From contig SPBQ01000176.1 in assembly GCA_004525875.1 (NCBI GenBank), positions 1 through 5,545 on the forward strand: a stretch of 5,545 bases of DNA, written 5' to 3'. The position numbers and the translations under genes are program-made. Positions 1-5,545 of this stretch are shown piece after piece (position 1 is the stretch's first letter; each line of letters opens with the position of its first letter). The notes beneath the pieces were generated by a model that was not told the origin of the DNA, ran no database searches, and saw only the letters and a list, made by a program, of their open reading frames with translations. This DNA is from Myxococcales bacterium (GTDB taxonomy: Bacteria; Desulfobacterota_B; Binatia; UBA1149; SPBQ01).

Positions 1-1
1 C

Positions 2-337
2 ATCCACACGGAGCTCGGCGAGCGCGGGGCTCGGCTCTCGGGCGGGCAGCGCCAGAGAATCGCGCTGGCTCGCGCACTCGTGCATTCCCCGCGCCTGCTG
101 ATACTCGACGAGGCCACCGCGGCGCTCGATCGCGACAGCGAGGCTGCGGTGTGCGCCACCGTACGCGCGCTGCGTGGCGGCATGACGCTGGTGGTCATCT
201 CCCACCAGCCGGCCATGCTCGAGACCGCCGATCGCATCTACCGGCTGGACACCGGCAAGCTCTCGCGGGCCGAACCCGAGCCCGATCCGGCCTCGGCAGC
301 GGGCGCCTCCACCTCGGGGCGTGTCGAGTTGCCTTGA
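2..337 (+). CDS. ABC exporter ATP-binding domain, C-terminal fragment (5' truncated by window)
   Basis: The reading frame is open from the window edge and ends at TGA 335-337, giving 111 visible residues. These contain the second half of an ABC nucleotide-binding domain in the correct order: the signature LSGGQRQRIALARAL (visible residues 12-26), Walker B plus D-loop LLILDEATAALD (32-43, catalytic Glu 37), and the H-loop in VVISHQ (His 68). The GERG...LSGGQRQRIALARAL form is typical of ABCB/MsbA-type exporters that carry membrane and ATPase domains on one chain. The membrane part and Walker A would lie upstream, outside the window. The last ~30 residues are a low-complexity tail rich in Ala, Ser, Pro and Glu. 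Such proteins use ATP hydrolysis in the inner membrane to flip or export lipids, glycolipids, peptides or drugs; the substrate cannot be read here. It lies 84 bp upstream of the glycosyltransferase gene on the same strand, so a link to surface-glycan export is possible but unproven. Confidence 0.93.
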   Translation: MHTELGERGARLSGGQRQRIALARALVHSPRLLILDEATAALDRDSEAAVCATVRALRGGMTLVVISHQPAMLETADRIYRLDTGKLSRAEPEPDPASAAGASTSGRVELP

Positions 338-349
338 AAAACGTTCAAG
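333..349. repeat. 6-bp inverted repeat over the ABC gene stop codon
   Basis: CTTGAA (333-338) and TTCAAG (344-349) are perfect inverted arms separated by 5 nt. The spacer and right arm include the palindrome AACGTT (340-345). The element covers the TGA stop of the exporter gene and is one of the few A/T-rich patches in the window. It could be a protein-binding half-site pair or chance. It is too short and lacks a following T-run, so it is not called a terminator. No good -35/-10 pair could be assigned around it. Confidence 0.3.
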
Positions 350-379
350 TAACGGATTTCCTTGGGATTCACGATCCGG

Positions 380-410
380 CGTACCGATTCGCCGCGAACG
401 TCACGGTACG
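380..410 (+). promoter_or_regulatory. Inverted repeat directly upstream of the Shine-Dalgarno (possible leader hairpin)
   Basis: CGTACCG (380-386) is the exact reverse complement of CGGTACG (404-410), with a 17-nt loop. The right arm ends on the first G of the GGAGG ribosome site. A competing pairing also exists: CGATTC (385-390) with GAATCG (414-419), which would cover the end of the ribosome site. The two stems share bases and cannot form together. This could affect translation of the downstream fusion gene, or the repeat could be a DNA operator. Only the complementarity is seen; any function is inference. Confidence 0.35.
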
Positions 411-414
411 GAGG
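410..414 (+). promoter_or_regulatory. Shine-Dalgarno GGAGG that fixes the start at 422
   Basis: GGAGG lies 7 nt before ATG 422. It selects this ATG over the in-frame TTG at 362, which has no comparable site, and over the in-frame ATG at 431, which would have a 16-nt spacing. Confidence 0.8.
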
Positions 415-421
415 AATCGTC

Positions 422-2947
422 ATGGGTTTCATGACCACAAGCCGAGTCATCTCACGACTGCTCCCGAAGAGCGAGAGCGAGGACGCGCTGTTCCTGCGCG
501 AGCGTCCCGAGCGCATCGTCCTCGACGTCGACGCCGACGTCGCGGCGAGCGGAAAGCCGCCGGTCCGTGTCTATCTCGGCACCGAGCCGGGCCAGCAGCG
601 CGCGGAACGCGTGTTCATTTGGTCGATCGAGCAGGTGCGAGACCGGTCGCGTCGTTACGAGATCTACCTCATGAAGGACCTCGCCGGGTTCGATCGCCGC
701 ATGTGGCTGACCGGCTTCACGAACTACCGGTTCGCGATCCCACACCTGGCTGGCGGAGAGGGCCGTGCGATCTACAACGACGTCGACCAGATCTATCTCG
801 TCGATCCGGCCGAGCTCTTCGACACGGACATGGGCGAGCACGGATTCCTCTCGATCACCGCGCGCGACACCTCCGTCATGCTGATCGATTGTGCGAAGAT
901 GAAGAGCGGGTGGAGCCTCGAGGACACCAAGCACGGCGGACGACGCAAGGCCATCGAGGCTCGGGCCCGTCACCTATGGGGGCCGCTCGAGCGAGAATGG
1001 AACTCACGCGACTGGGAGTACCGCGAGGGCAAGTCGAAAGTGGTCCACTACACGACGATTCACGCGCAACCCTGGCAACCCTTCCCCGACGCTTTCGTCT
1101 ATCAGTACAACCCCGACGGCGAGATCTGGCACGATCTCGAGCGATCGGCCGATGCCGCCGGCTTCCAGATCTTCGACCTCGCCACGCCGAGCATGGGTTT
1201 CGCCAAGGTCGTCGACATACTCACGGCAACCGGGACGGACGAGGCCCGTTCCGGCATGCCAGCCGGCCGCGCCGACACCGACGAGGTCCTGGCAATAGCC
1301 GCACGCACCGGCGCCGAGCGCCTGTTCGAGTTCGGCTTCGACATCGCCGGTGACGAGCACCCTTCGGTCCACGCAATTTCGCCCAGGCGAAGCGGCGTGA
1401 CGGTCACGACCTACGACCCGCTCGCGCGCGACTCCGAGCTACCGGCCGGGCAGTTCGACGGCGTCGTCTGCACCGGCGCGCTCGAGCACCTCACCGACGA
1501 CGACATAGCGTGGGTGCTCGACGACCTGTTCCGCCGCTCGCGGCGCTTCGTCCACATCACGGTCTCGCAACAGCGGCGCGTTACACTGCAGTCGCTGATG
1601 GGCCGCAATCGTCGATCGCGGCGCGAGCCGGCATGGTGGTTCGCGCTCCTGCGTCAGACAGGCGCTCGCTACCCGGATGTCTACTGGAAGATCGAGCTGA
1701 CGATTGCCGGCTGGCGCGGCCGCGAACGGTGCTACTCGCGCGACGGCGGCTACCGGCTGCAGGGAACACCGAACGCCTGGCTCCTCGTCGACCACAAGCC
1801 CGGTCACACCACGCAGTCGCTCGGCCTGGTGAGGGCGCTCGGCTGGCCCTACGAGATGAAGCCAATCGCCCATACGCACCTGAATCTGATCACCGACCGG
1901 ATCACCAGCCCGTTGCTCGTCGACCCCGACGGAACCCGTCACGCGATGCTGGCCCCGCCCTGGCCCGACGTCGTGATCTCCACGGGGGCGCGCACCGCGC
2001 CGCTCAGCCGCTGGATCGCCAAGCAGAGCCGCGGCGCGACACGCACGGTGCAGATGGGACGCAAGGGCGGGGACGTCGCCCGACACTTCGATGCCGTGGT
2101 GACGTGCTCACACCTGCGCCTACCCATGGACGACCGGCGCGTGGAGACGCTGGCACCGCTGAATCGCGTCACGCCGGGTGAGCTCGAGCAAGCAGCCGAA
2201 CGCTGGCCGCGCCTGTTCGGCGAGACGCCGAAGCCTCACATCGTCCTCCTCGTCGGCGGCACCTCGGCCGAGCACCGCCTCGATCCACAAACGGCCACAC
2301 GCATGGGCGACGAAGTCGGCCGCTTCGCGCAGCAGGCCGGCGGCACGGTACTCGCGGTGACCAGCCGGCGCAGCGGGCGGGACGTCGAGGAAGCCCTCGA
2401 GGCCGGCCTCGGTGCCTCCGGCTGCGTCGACCACTGGGAGGCGAGCCGTCACGAGAACCCCTACCTCGCGTACCTGGCGCTGGCCGACGCCATCGTCGTC
2501 ACGGGCGACAGCGAGTCGATGCTCGCCGAGGCCGTGGCCACCGGAAGGCCGGTCTACATCTACCCGGTCCCGACACGACCGCTGGGACTGTACTCACGCT
2601 TCGCCGAGATGGTCACGCGCATCGCCTACTCGCGACCGAAGAAAGCCAAGGGCACGGTGCGGCCGCAGCAGGGCCGTGAGTACCTGTGCGCCCGGATGAT
2701 CGAGCGAGCCGTCGTCCGGCCGCCCCGCGATCTCGACGTGATGTGCGAGCAGCTCGTCCGCCACGGGCACGCCCGCTGGTTCGGCGAGCCGCTGGCGAGC
2801 AAGCAGGTCAAGCCCCTGCGCGAAAACGAGGAAATCGCCTCGCGCGTGAAGGACTTGCTCGGCTGGACCCACTGGGACGATCCCGAGGCCACCAGCGCCG
2901 GCGAGTCAGACTCCGCCAAGCCCAGGACGACCACGGCATCCGCCTAG
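422..2947 (+). CDS. Three-domain fusion: GT8-like glycosyltransferase, methyltransferase-like domain, ELM1-family domain
   Basis: This is an 841-aa protein with no obvious signal peptide or membrane segment, so probably cytoplasmic. Residues ~48-235 look like a GT-A glycosyltransferase related to GT8: a DVD (DXD) metal/nucleotide-sugar motif at 120-122 inside YNDVDQIYLVDPAELFD, and HYTTIHAQPW (209-218), resembling the GT8 HxxGxxKPW motif. Residues ~284-430 resemble a class I SAM methyltransferase: an acidic position in TTYDPLA (329-335), FDGVVCTGALEHL (345-357), and a family-like tail with GRN (394-396) and WW (405-406). The usual glycine-rich SAM loop is replaced by LFEFGFDIAG (301-310), so catalysis is doubtful. 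Residues ~452-790 match the ELM1 family (PF06258/COG3660), a GT-B-like fold: W453...DHKPGHTTQS, PPWPDVVIS (512-520), GG (612-613), ENPY (678-681), TGDSESM...EA.ATGRPV (694-711). ATG 422 has a strong Shine-Dalgarno. The gene heads a tight unit with a second ELM1 gene and a dioxygenase gene. A role in building a surface glycan is inferred; donor and acceptor are unknown. Confidence 0.9.
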   Translation: MGFMTTSRVISRLLPKSESEDALFLRERPERIVLDVDADVAASGKPPVRVYLGTEPGQQRAERVFIWSIEQVRDRSRRYEIYLMKDLAGFDRRMWLTGFTNYRFAIPHLAGGEGRAIYNDVDQIYLVDPAELFDTDMGEHGFLSITARDTSVMLIDCAKMKSGWSLEDTKHGGRRKAIEARARHLWGPLEREWNSRDWEYREGKSKVVHYTTIHAQPWQPFPDAFVYQYNPDGEIWHDLERSADAAGFQIFDLATPSMGFAKVVDILTATGTDEARSGMPAGRADTDEVLAIAARTGAERLFEFGFDIAGDEHPSVHAISPRRSGVTVTTYDPLARDSELPAGQFDGVVCTGALEHLTDDDIAWVLDDLFRRSRRFVHITVSQQRRVTLQSLMGRNRRSRREPAWWFALLRQTGARYPDVYWKIELTIAGWRGRERCYSRDGGYRLQGTPNAWLLVDHKPGHTTQSLGLVRALGWPYEMKPIAHTHLNLITDRITSPLLVDPDGTRHAMLAPPWPDVVISTGARTAPLSRWIAKQSRGATRTVQMGRKGGDVARHFDAVVTCSHLRLPMDDRRVETLAPLNRVTPGELEQAAERWPRLFGETPKPHIVLLVGGTSAEHRLDPQTATRMGDEVGRFAQQAGGTVLAVTSRRSGRDVEEALEAGLGASGCVDHWEASRHENPYLAYLALADAIVVTGDSESMLAEAVATGRPVYIYPVPTRPLGLYSRFAEMVTRIAYSRPKKAKGTVRPQQGREYLCARMIERAVVRPPRDLDVMCEQLVRHGHARWFGEPLASKQVKPLRENEEIASRVKDLLGWTHWDDPEATSAGESDSAKPRTTTASA

Positions 2948-2950
2948 GAG
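2946..2950 (+). promoter_or_regulatory. Shine-Dalgarno AGGAG supporting a GTG start at 2957
   Basis: AGGAG overlaps the TAG stop of the fusion gene (2945-2947) and sits 6 nt before GTG 2957. This supports the GTG start over later in-frame GTG codons and suggests that translation of the two genes is coupled. Confidence 0.75.
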
Positions 2951-2956
2951 ACGATC

Positions 2957-4165
2957 GTGCCGCAAACCGCCACCACGCGCGTGCCGGCCGAGCCCGAGCG
3001 GAGAGCCGGCGTGCGTGAGCACGACCGCACCACAGCGAGCGCCGCAGAACTGCCGCGCGTTTGGGTACTCCTCGGCCGTGGAACCGGGGGAAACGGTCAA
3101 ATGACCAGCCTCGCCGCGGCGCTCGACTGGCCGTACGAGACCAAGCAACTCGTCCACAACGTGCTCGAGGGCTGTCCGAACATCCTGCTCGGCGCGACGT
3201 CGATCACGGTCGACCGCGTGCGCTCGGACACGCTCGAGCCGCCGTGGCCCGATCTCGTGATCGCCGCTTCGCGCCGCAGCGCCCCTGTCGCGCGGTGGAT
3301 CAAGCGGCGATCGGAGCAATCGGGCGGTCGCACGCTTCTGGTCCACCTGCTCCACGCGCAGATGCCGCTTTCCGGCTTCGACCTCGTGATCACGCAGCCG
3401 CAGTTTCGTCTCCCGGAGCTGCCGAACGTCCTTCACAACGTCGGCCCGCTCAACCACATCGATCCGAACGCGATCGCGGACGCGGCCGATCGCTTCCGCC
3501 CGCGCGTGGCCGCCTTGCCGCGCCCATGGGTGGCCCTCAACCTGGGCGGCAACAGCTCGAGCTATCGCTTCACTCCTGAAGTGGCGGCCCGTCTCGGTCG
3601 CGAGGCGTCGAAGAGCGTGGGTTCCGGCTCACTGCTGGTGTGCACGAGTCCGCGCACCCCGCTCGATTCGACCGAGGCGCTGTTCGCGGCAATCGACTGC
3701 CCATCCTATCTCTACAGCTTCAAGCGCAGCGATCCCGACAATCCGTACCGCGCCTTCCTCGGGCTAGCCGACCGCTTCATCGTCACCGTCGACAGCGCAT
3801 CGCTGGCCGTCGAGGCCTGCGCCACCGGCCGGCCCGTACAGGTCTTCGCCTGGGAGCGCCGGCACGCGTCCTGGTACGCCCTCTCGCGTCTGCTCGGCGA
3901 TGCCGACAGGAGCCCCGAGGAGCCGGGATTGGCCGGGCGTGCCTACGCGGGACTCATCTATCTCGGGTTGGTCAAGCCGCCGCGGGACTTCGACGCTTTC
4001 CACTGCGAGCTTCGCGCCCGCGGGCTCACGACGTCGTTTGACGACGTCGACAAGCCGCCGGCTGGCAAGCCGCTCGACGACATCGATCGCGCCGTGGAGC
4101 GAATCCGCGCGCTGTTCGTGAATTGTCCGATGGACAATCAACGGCCCGCAAACGAAGGAACATGA
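2957..4165 (+). CDS. ELM1-family (COG3660/PF06258-like) protein, stand-alone
   Basis: This 402-aa protein starts at GTG with a good ribosome site. After a ~34-residue polar leader without signal-peptide character, the ELM1-type domain spans residues ~35-385: VWVLLGRGTGGNGQMTSLA (35-53), EPPWPDLVIAASRRSAPVA (94-112), NVGPLNHI (161-168), LNLGGNSSSYRFTP (194-207), DNPY (261-264) and TVDSASLAVEACATGRPV (277-294). These blocks occur in the same order as in the C-terminal third of the upstream protein. A shared PPRD[FL]D block (341-346 here, 767-772 there) lies near both C-termini, so the two are distant paralogues. The family is named after a plant mitochondrial fission factor. Bacterial members have a GT-B/MurG-like pattern and are often annotated as possible nucleotide-sugar enzymes, but no reaction can be assigned here. 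The gene begins 9 bp after the fusion gene and overlaps the dioxygenase gene by 4 bp, so all three are probably co-translated. Confidence 0.88.
   Translation: MPQTATTRVPAEPERRAGVREHDRTTASAAELPRVWVLLGRGTGGNGQMTSLAAALDWPYETKQLVHNVLEGCPNILLGATSITVDRVRSDTLEPPWPDLVIAASRRSAPVARWIKRRSEQSGGRTLLVHLLHAQMPLSGFDLVITQPQFRLPELPNVLHNVGPLNHIDPNAIADAADRFRPRVAALPRPWVALNLGGNSSSYRFTPEVAARLGREASKSVGSGSLLVCTSPRTPLDSTEALFAAIDCPSYLYSFKRSDPDNPYRAFLGLADRFIVTVDSASLAVEACATGRPVQVFAWERRHASWYALSRLLGDADRSPEEPGLAGRAYAGLIYLGLVKPPRDFDAFHCELRARGLTTSFDDVDKPPAGKPLDDIDRAVERIRALFVNCPMDNQRPANEGT
4154..4159 (+). promoter_or_regulatory. Shine-Dalgarno-like GAAGGA with ATGA stop/start overlap
   Basis: GAAGGA lies only 2 nt before ATG 4162, a short spacing. 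The ATG overlaps the TGA stop (4163-4165) of the preceding ELM1 gene. Re-initiation by the same ribosome probably compensates for the poor spacing. An in-frame TTG at 4123 would extend the protein by 13 residues but has no better ribosome site. Confidence 0.65.
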
Positions 4166-4893
4166 GCTCACTACGCTATCTCGACCCCGTCAAGCTCGAA
4201 ACGTTCGATGAACGAGCCTTCCGCGCAACGCGGCCTTACGCCTGGATCAACCCTGAGGGCTTCATCTACGACGACGCGTTCGCGATGCTGCACGAAACGC
4301 TTCCCGACCCGTCGATGTTCGATGCCGAGTTCACCGAGGACCGCCCGCACGGACGCACACCGCATAACCGCCTGGCGCTGAAATACAGCAGCGAGCTCAA
4401 CATCGCGCCGGAGTGGCACGAATTCGTCGAGGAGTTGCGAGGAATCGAGTACCGGCGCTTCCTCCATCGAGCCTACGGCCGCAGCATGCTCGCACTCACG
4501 TTCCACTGGCACTACACGCCGAAATCGTGCTCGGTCTCGCCGCACTGCGATGCACTGCGCAAGCTCGGCTCCCACATCTTCTATTTCAACACGGAGGAAG
4601 ATTGGCAGGAGTCTTGGGGCGGGCAGACCGTCGTCCTGGACGACGGCGGCCGCTTCGATCGCAAATCGGCCCACGAATTCGAGGAGTTCGAGGAAGTCGG
4701 ACGGTCGCGTATCCTTGGAAACCGCAGCTTCCTGTTCGCGCGTAACGAAAGCTCCTGGCACGGCGTGCACGAAATCGACTGCCCCGAGGGCGCGTACCGC
4801 AAGGTGTTCATCGCGGTCGTCGAGGATAAGAAGCGAAGCCTCCTGCATAGCGTCCTCGATCCCTTCAAAGGGCGGAAACGCGTACGGTATTGA
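4162..4893 (+). CDS. 2-oxoglutarate/Fe(II)-dependent dioxygenase-like protein
   Basis: This is a 243-aa soluble protein. It shows the iron-binding facial triad of the prolyl-4-hydroxylase-like 2OG-Fe(II) superfamily: HCD at 128-130 (His 128, Asp 130) and a distal His in SSWHGVHEI (His 200, with His 203 as the alternative). Arg 213 or Lys 214 in YRKVFIAVV is positioned to bind 2-oxoglutarate. Between them, SHIFYFN (137-143) and WGGQTVVLDDGG (152-163) match the usual core strands and the GG-T turn. Such enzymes couple decarboxylation of 2-oxoglutarate to hydroxylation or related oxidation of a peptide, sugar, lipid or small molecule. The N-terminal ~110 residues probably form the support helices and substrate pocket and resemble nothing I can name. 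The Arg/Lys-rich C-terminus (KGRKRVRY) is a small oddity. The gene is translationally coupled to the ELM1 gene, so its substrate is plausibly a product of the linked glycosyltransferase-type proteins; this is inference. Confidence 0.86.
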   Translation: MSSLRYLDPVKLETFDERAFRATRPYAWINPEGFIYDDAFAMLHETLPDPSMFDAEFTEDRPHGRTPHNRLALKYSSELNIAPEWHEFVEELRGIEYRRFLHRAYGRSMLALTFHWHYTPKSCSVSPHCDALRKLGSHIFYFNTEEDWQESWGGQTVVLDDGGRFDRKSAHEFEEFEEVGRSRILGNRSFLFARNESSWHGVHEIDCPEGAYRKVFIAVVEDKKRSLLHSVLDPFKGRKRVRY

Positions 4894-4910
4894 GGCTCGC
4901 GTCAGCAGAG

Positions 4911-4922
4911 CTCCGCTCGGAG
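4911..4922 (+). other. Small hairpin overlapping the ribosome site of the RibD-like gene
   Basis: CTCC (4911-4914) and GGAG (4919-4922) can pair around a 4-nt loop in the 40-bp gap between the dioxygenase and the RibD-like gene. The right arm is also the best Shine-Dalgarno candidate (GGAGA, 4919-4923) for ATG 4934, at a long spacing of 10 nt. The stem is short and there is no T-run, so it is not a terminator. It may slightly mask the ribosome site or be chance. Confidence 0.25.
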
Positions 4923-4933
4923 AACTTGAGAAC

Positions 4934-5545
4934 ATGAGCCCAGCCGGCTCCGGCGACGCTGCGATCTGCGCCCGTCGCGTCCGCCAGATCTACGACGACG
5001 ACCTCACCGGCGCCGCCGGCGTACTGCACGTACTCGCCGCCTGGCAACCCCCACCCGTGAACGGACGCCTGTCGCCCCTGGTCGCATTGACCACCGGCGC
5101 CGCGATGCCGGAGAGCCGCACCGACCCGTTCGTGCTACGCGTGGCTCGGGCTCGTGCGGACGCGATCATCACGACCGGACGCAACCTTCGCGCCGAGCCC
5201 ACGCTCACGCACTCTCTGGAATCGCGACGCACCGACACGTCGATAGTCAGGGCCTGGCGCACCGAGATCGTCGGCAAGTCCTCGCCTACGGCGAGCGTCG
5301 TCCTCACGCGCGGAGCCGAGGTCGATCTGAGTCACCCCCTGTTCCACGGCGACAACCGCCGCACCATCTTCACCTCGACTGCCGCCGCCCGATCGCTGCG
5401 CGCGGCAGCCGCGGCTGCGGGCGTCGAGGTGATCGGCGTGGACCGACCGGGCATCCATGCGGCCATCACGTGGCTTCGAGAAGAGCGTGACTACGCTACG
5501 GTGTGCGTCGAGGTCGGCCCCTCAACGGGCGCCGAGCTCTACCGC
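4934..5545 (+). CDS. RibD C-terminal / dihydrofolate-reductase-like protein, 3' truncated by window
   Basis: ATG 4934 opens a frame that runs without a stop to the window end, giving 204 residues. The pattern fits the RibD C-terminal reductase family (DHFR-like fold, NADPH-binding): LVALTTGAAMPESRTD (49-64) at the usual first-strand position, VLRVARARADAIITTGRNLR (67-86), matching the family's lR..aDAil.G..T block, then EPTLT (88-92), and CVEVGPSTGAELY (191-203), matching the EGGptl..ll block near the family C-terminus. So only a short end is probably missing. The ~45 residues before the domain are far too short for a RibD deaminase domain, so this is a stand-alone reductase-like protein. RibD itself reduces the ribose ring of a pyrimidine intermediate in riboflavin synthesis. 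Stand-alone relatives are diverse and the substrate cannot be assigned. It sits 40 bp after the dioxygenase on the same strand; membership of the same operon is possible. Confidence 0.75.
   Translation, partial: MSPAGSGDAAICARRVRQIYDDDLTGAAGVLHVLAAWQPPPVNGRLSPLVALTTGAAMPESRTDPFVLRVARARADAIITTGRNLRAEPTLTHSLESRRTDTSIVRAWRTEIVGKSSPTASVVLTRGAEVDLSHPLFHGDNRRTIFTSTAAARSLRAAAAAAGVEVIGVDRPGIHAAITWLREERDYATVCVEVGPSTGAELYR

Noticed and set aside
362..421. TTG start at 362 that would add 20 residues to the fusion protein
   Set aside because: There is no ribosome site before it, whereas ATG 422 has GGAGG at a 7-nt spacing.
151..1353. Long + strand open frame of 400 codons overlapping the ABC end and the glycosyltransferase
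   Set aside because: Its translation is extremely Arg/His/Pro-rich with no family pattern, and it overlaps two well-supported genes in another frame. It is a shadow frame caused by high GC.
1439..2086. Antisense open frame of 215 codons
   Set aside because: It lies fully opposite the fusion gene, has no recognisable motif, and is typical of GC-rich antisense shadows.
2906..3457. Antisense open frame of 183 codons across the junction of the fusion and ELM1 genes
   Set aside because: It runs through the junction and conserved ELM1 blocks on the other strand; its own translation has no family signal.
4028..4049. Repeated ACGACGTCG (4028-4036 and 4041-4049) as a possible binding site
   Set aside because: It lies inside the ELM1 coding region and is explained by codons for Thr-Ser and Asp-Asp-Val-Asp in GC-rich usage.
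4123..4161. TTG start at 4123 that would add 13 residues to the dioxygenase
   Set aside because: The ATG at 4162 gives the typical ATGA coupling with the preceding stop, and the added residues carry no domain signal.
2957..4165. Interpretation of the ELM1 proteins as mitochondrial fission factors or eukaryotic DNA
   Set aside because: Shine-Dalgarno sites, a GTG start, operon packing and an ATGA overlap are bacterial. The name comes from a plant member of a family that is widespread in bacteria.
4911..4922. Hairpin as a rho-independent terminator after the dioxygenase
   Set aside because: The stem is only 4-5 bp and no T-run follows.
4171..4935. Antisense open frame of 254 codons opposite the dioxygenase
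   Set aside because: The sense strand encodes an intact iron-binding triad and the antisense product matches nothing, so this is a shadow.

Overview
The window is GC-rich bacterial DNA with strong G/C bias at third codon positions. All five recognisable coding regions lie on the + strand. The organism cannot be named from this sequence. The ABCB/MsbA-type exporter fragment and two ELM1-family (COG3660/PF06258-like) proteins fit a Gram-negative, proteobacteria-like or related environmental lineage, but this is inference.

Layout: (1) 2-337, the C-terminal end of an ABC exporter nucleotide-binding domain, whose 5' part lies outside the window. (2) 338-421, a short, relatively A/T-rich spacer with two inverted repeats and a strong Shine-Dalgarno. 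(3) 422-2947, an 841-aa three-part protein: a GT8-like GT-A glycosyltransferase, a class I SAM-methyltransferase-like domain whose SAM-binding glycine motif looks degenerate, and an ELM1-family GT-B-like domain. (4) 2957-4165, a stand-alone second ELM1-family protein that starts at GTG 9 bp downstream. (5) 4162-4893, a 2-oxoglutarate/Fe(II) dioxygenase-like protein coupled to gene 4 through an ATGA overlap. (6) 4934 to the window end, the first 204 codons of a RibD C-terminal/dihydrofolate-reductase-like protein, open at the edge.

Genes 3-5 are packed like one transcription unit (gaps of 9 bp and -4 bp). Glycosyltransferase modules, a methyltransferase-like module and an oxygenase beside an exporter suggest a pathway that builds or decorates a cell-surface glycan or glycolipid. 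That role is inferred from domain families and gene order only. The most unusual item is the GT8 / methyltransferase-like / ELM1 fusion followed directly by a free-standing ELM1 paralogue. No RNA genes, CRISPR arrays, insertion sequences or convincing terminators were seen. No gene-free stretch exceeds 84 bp.
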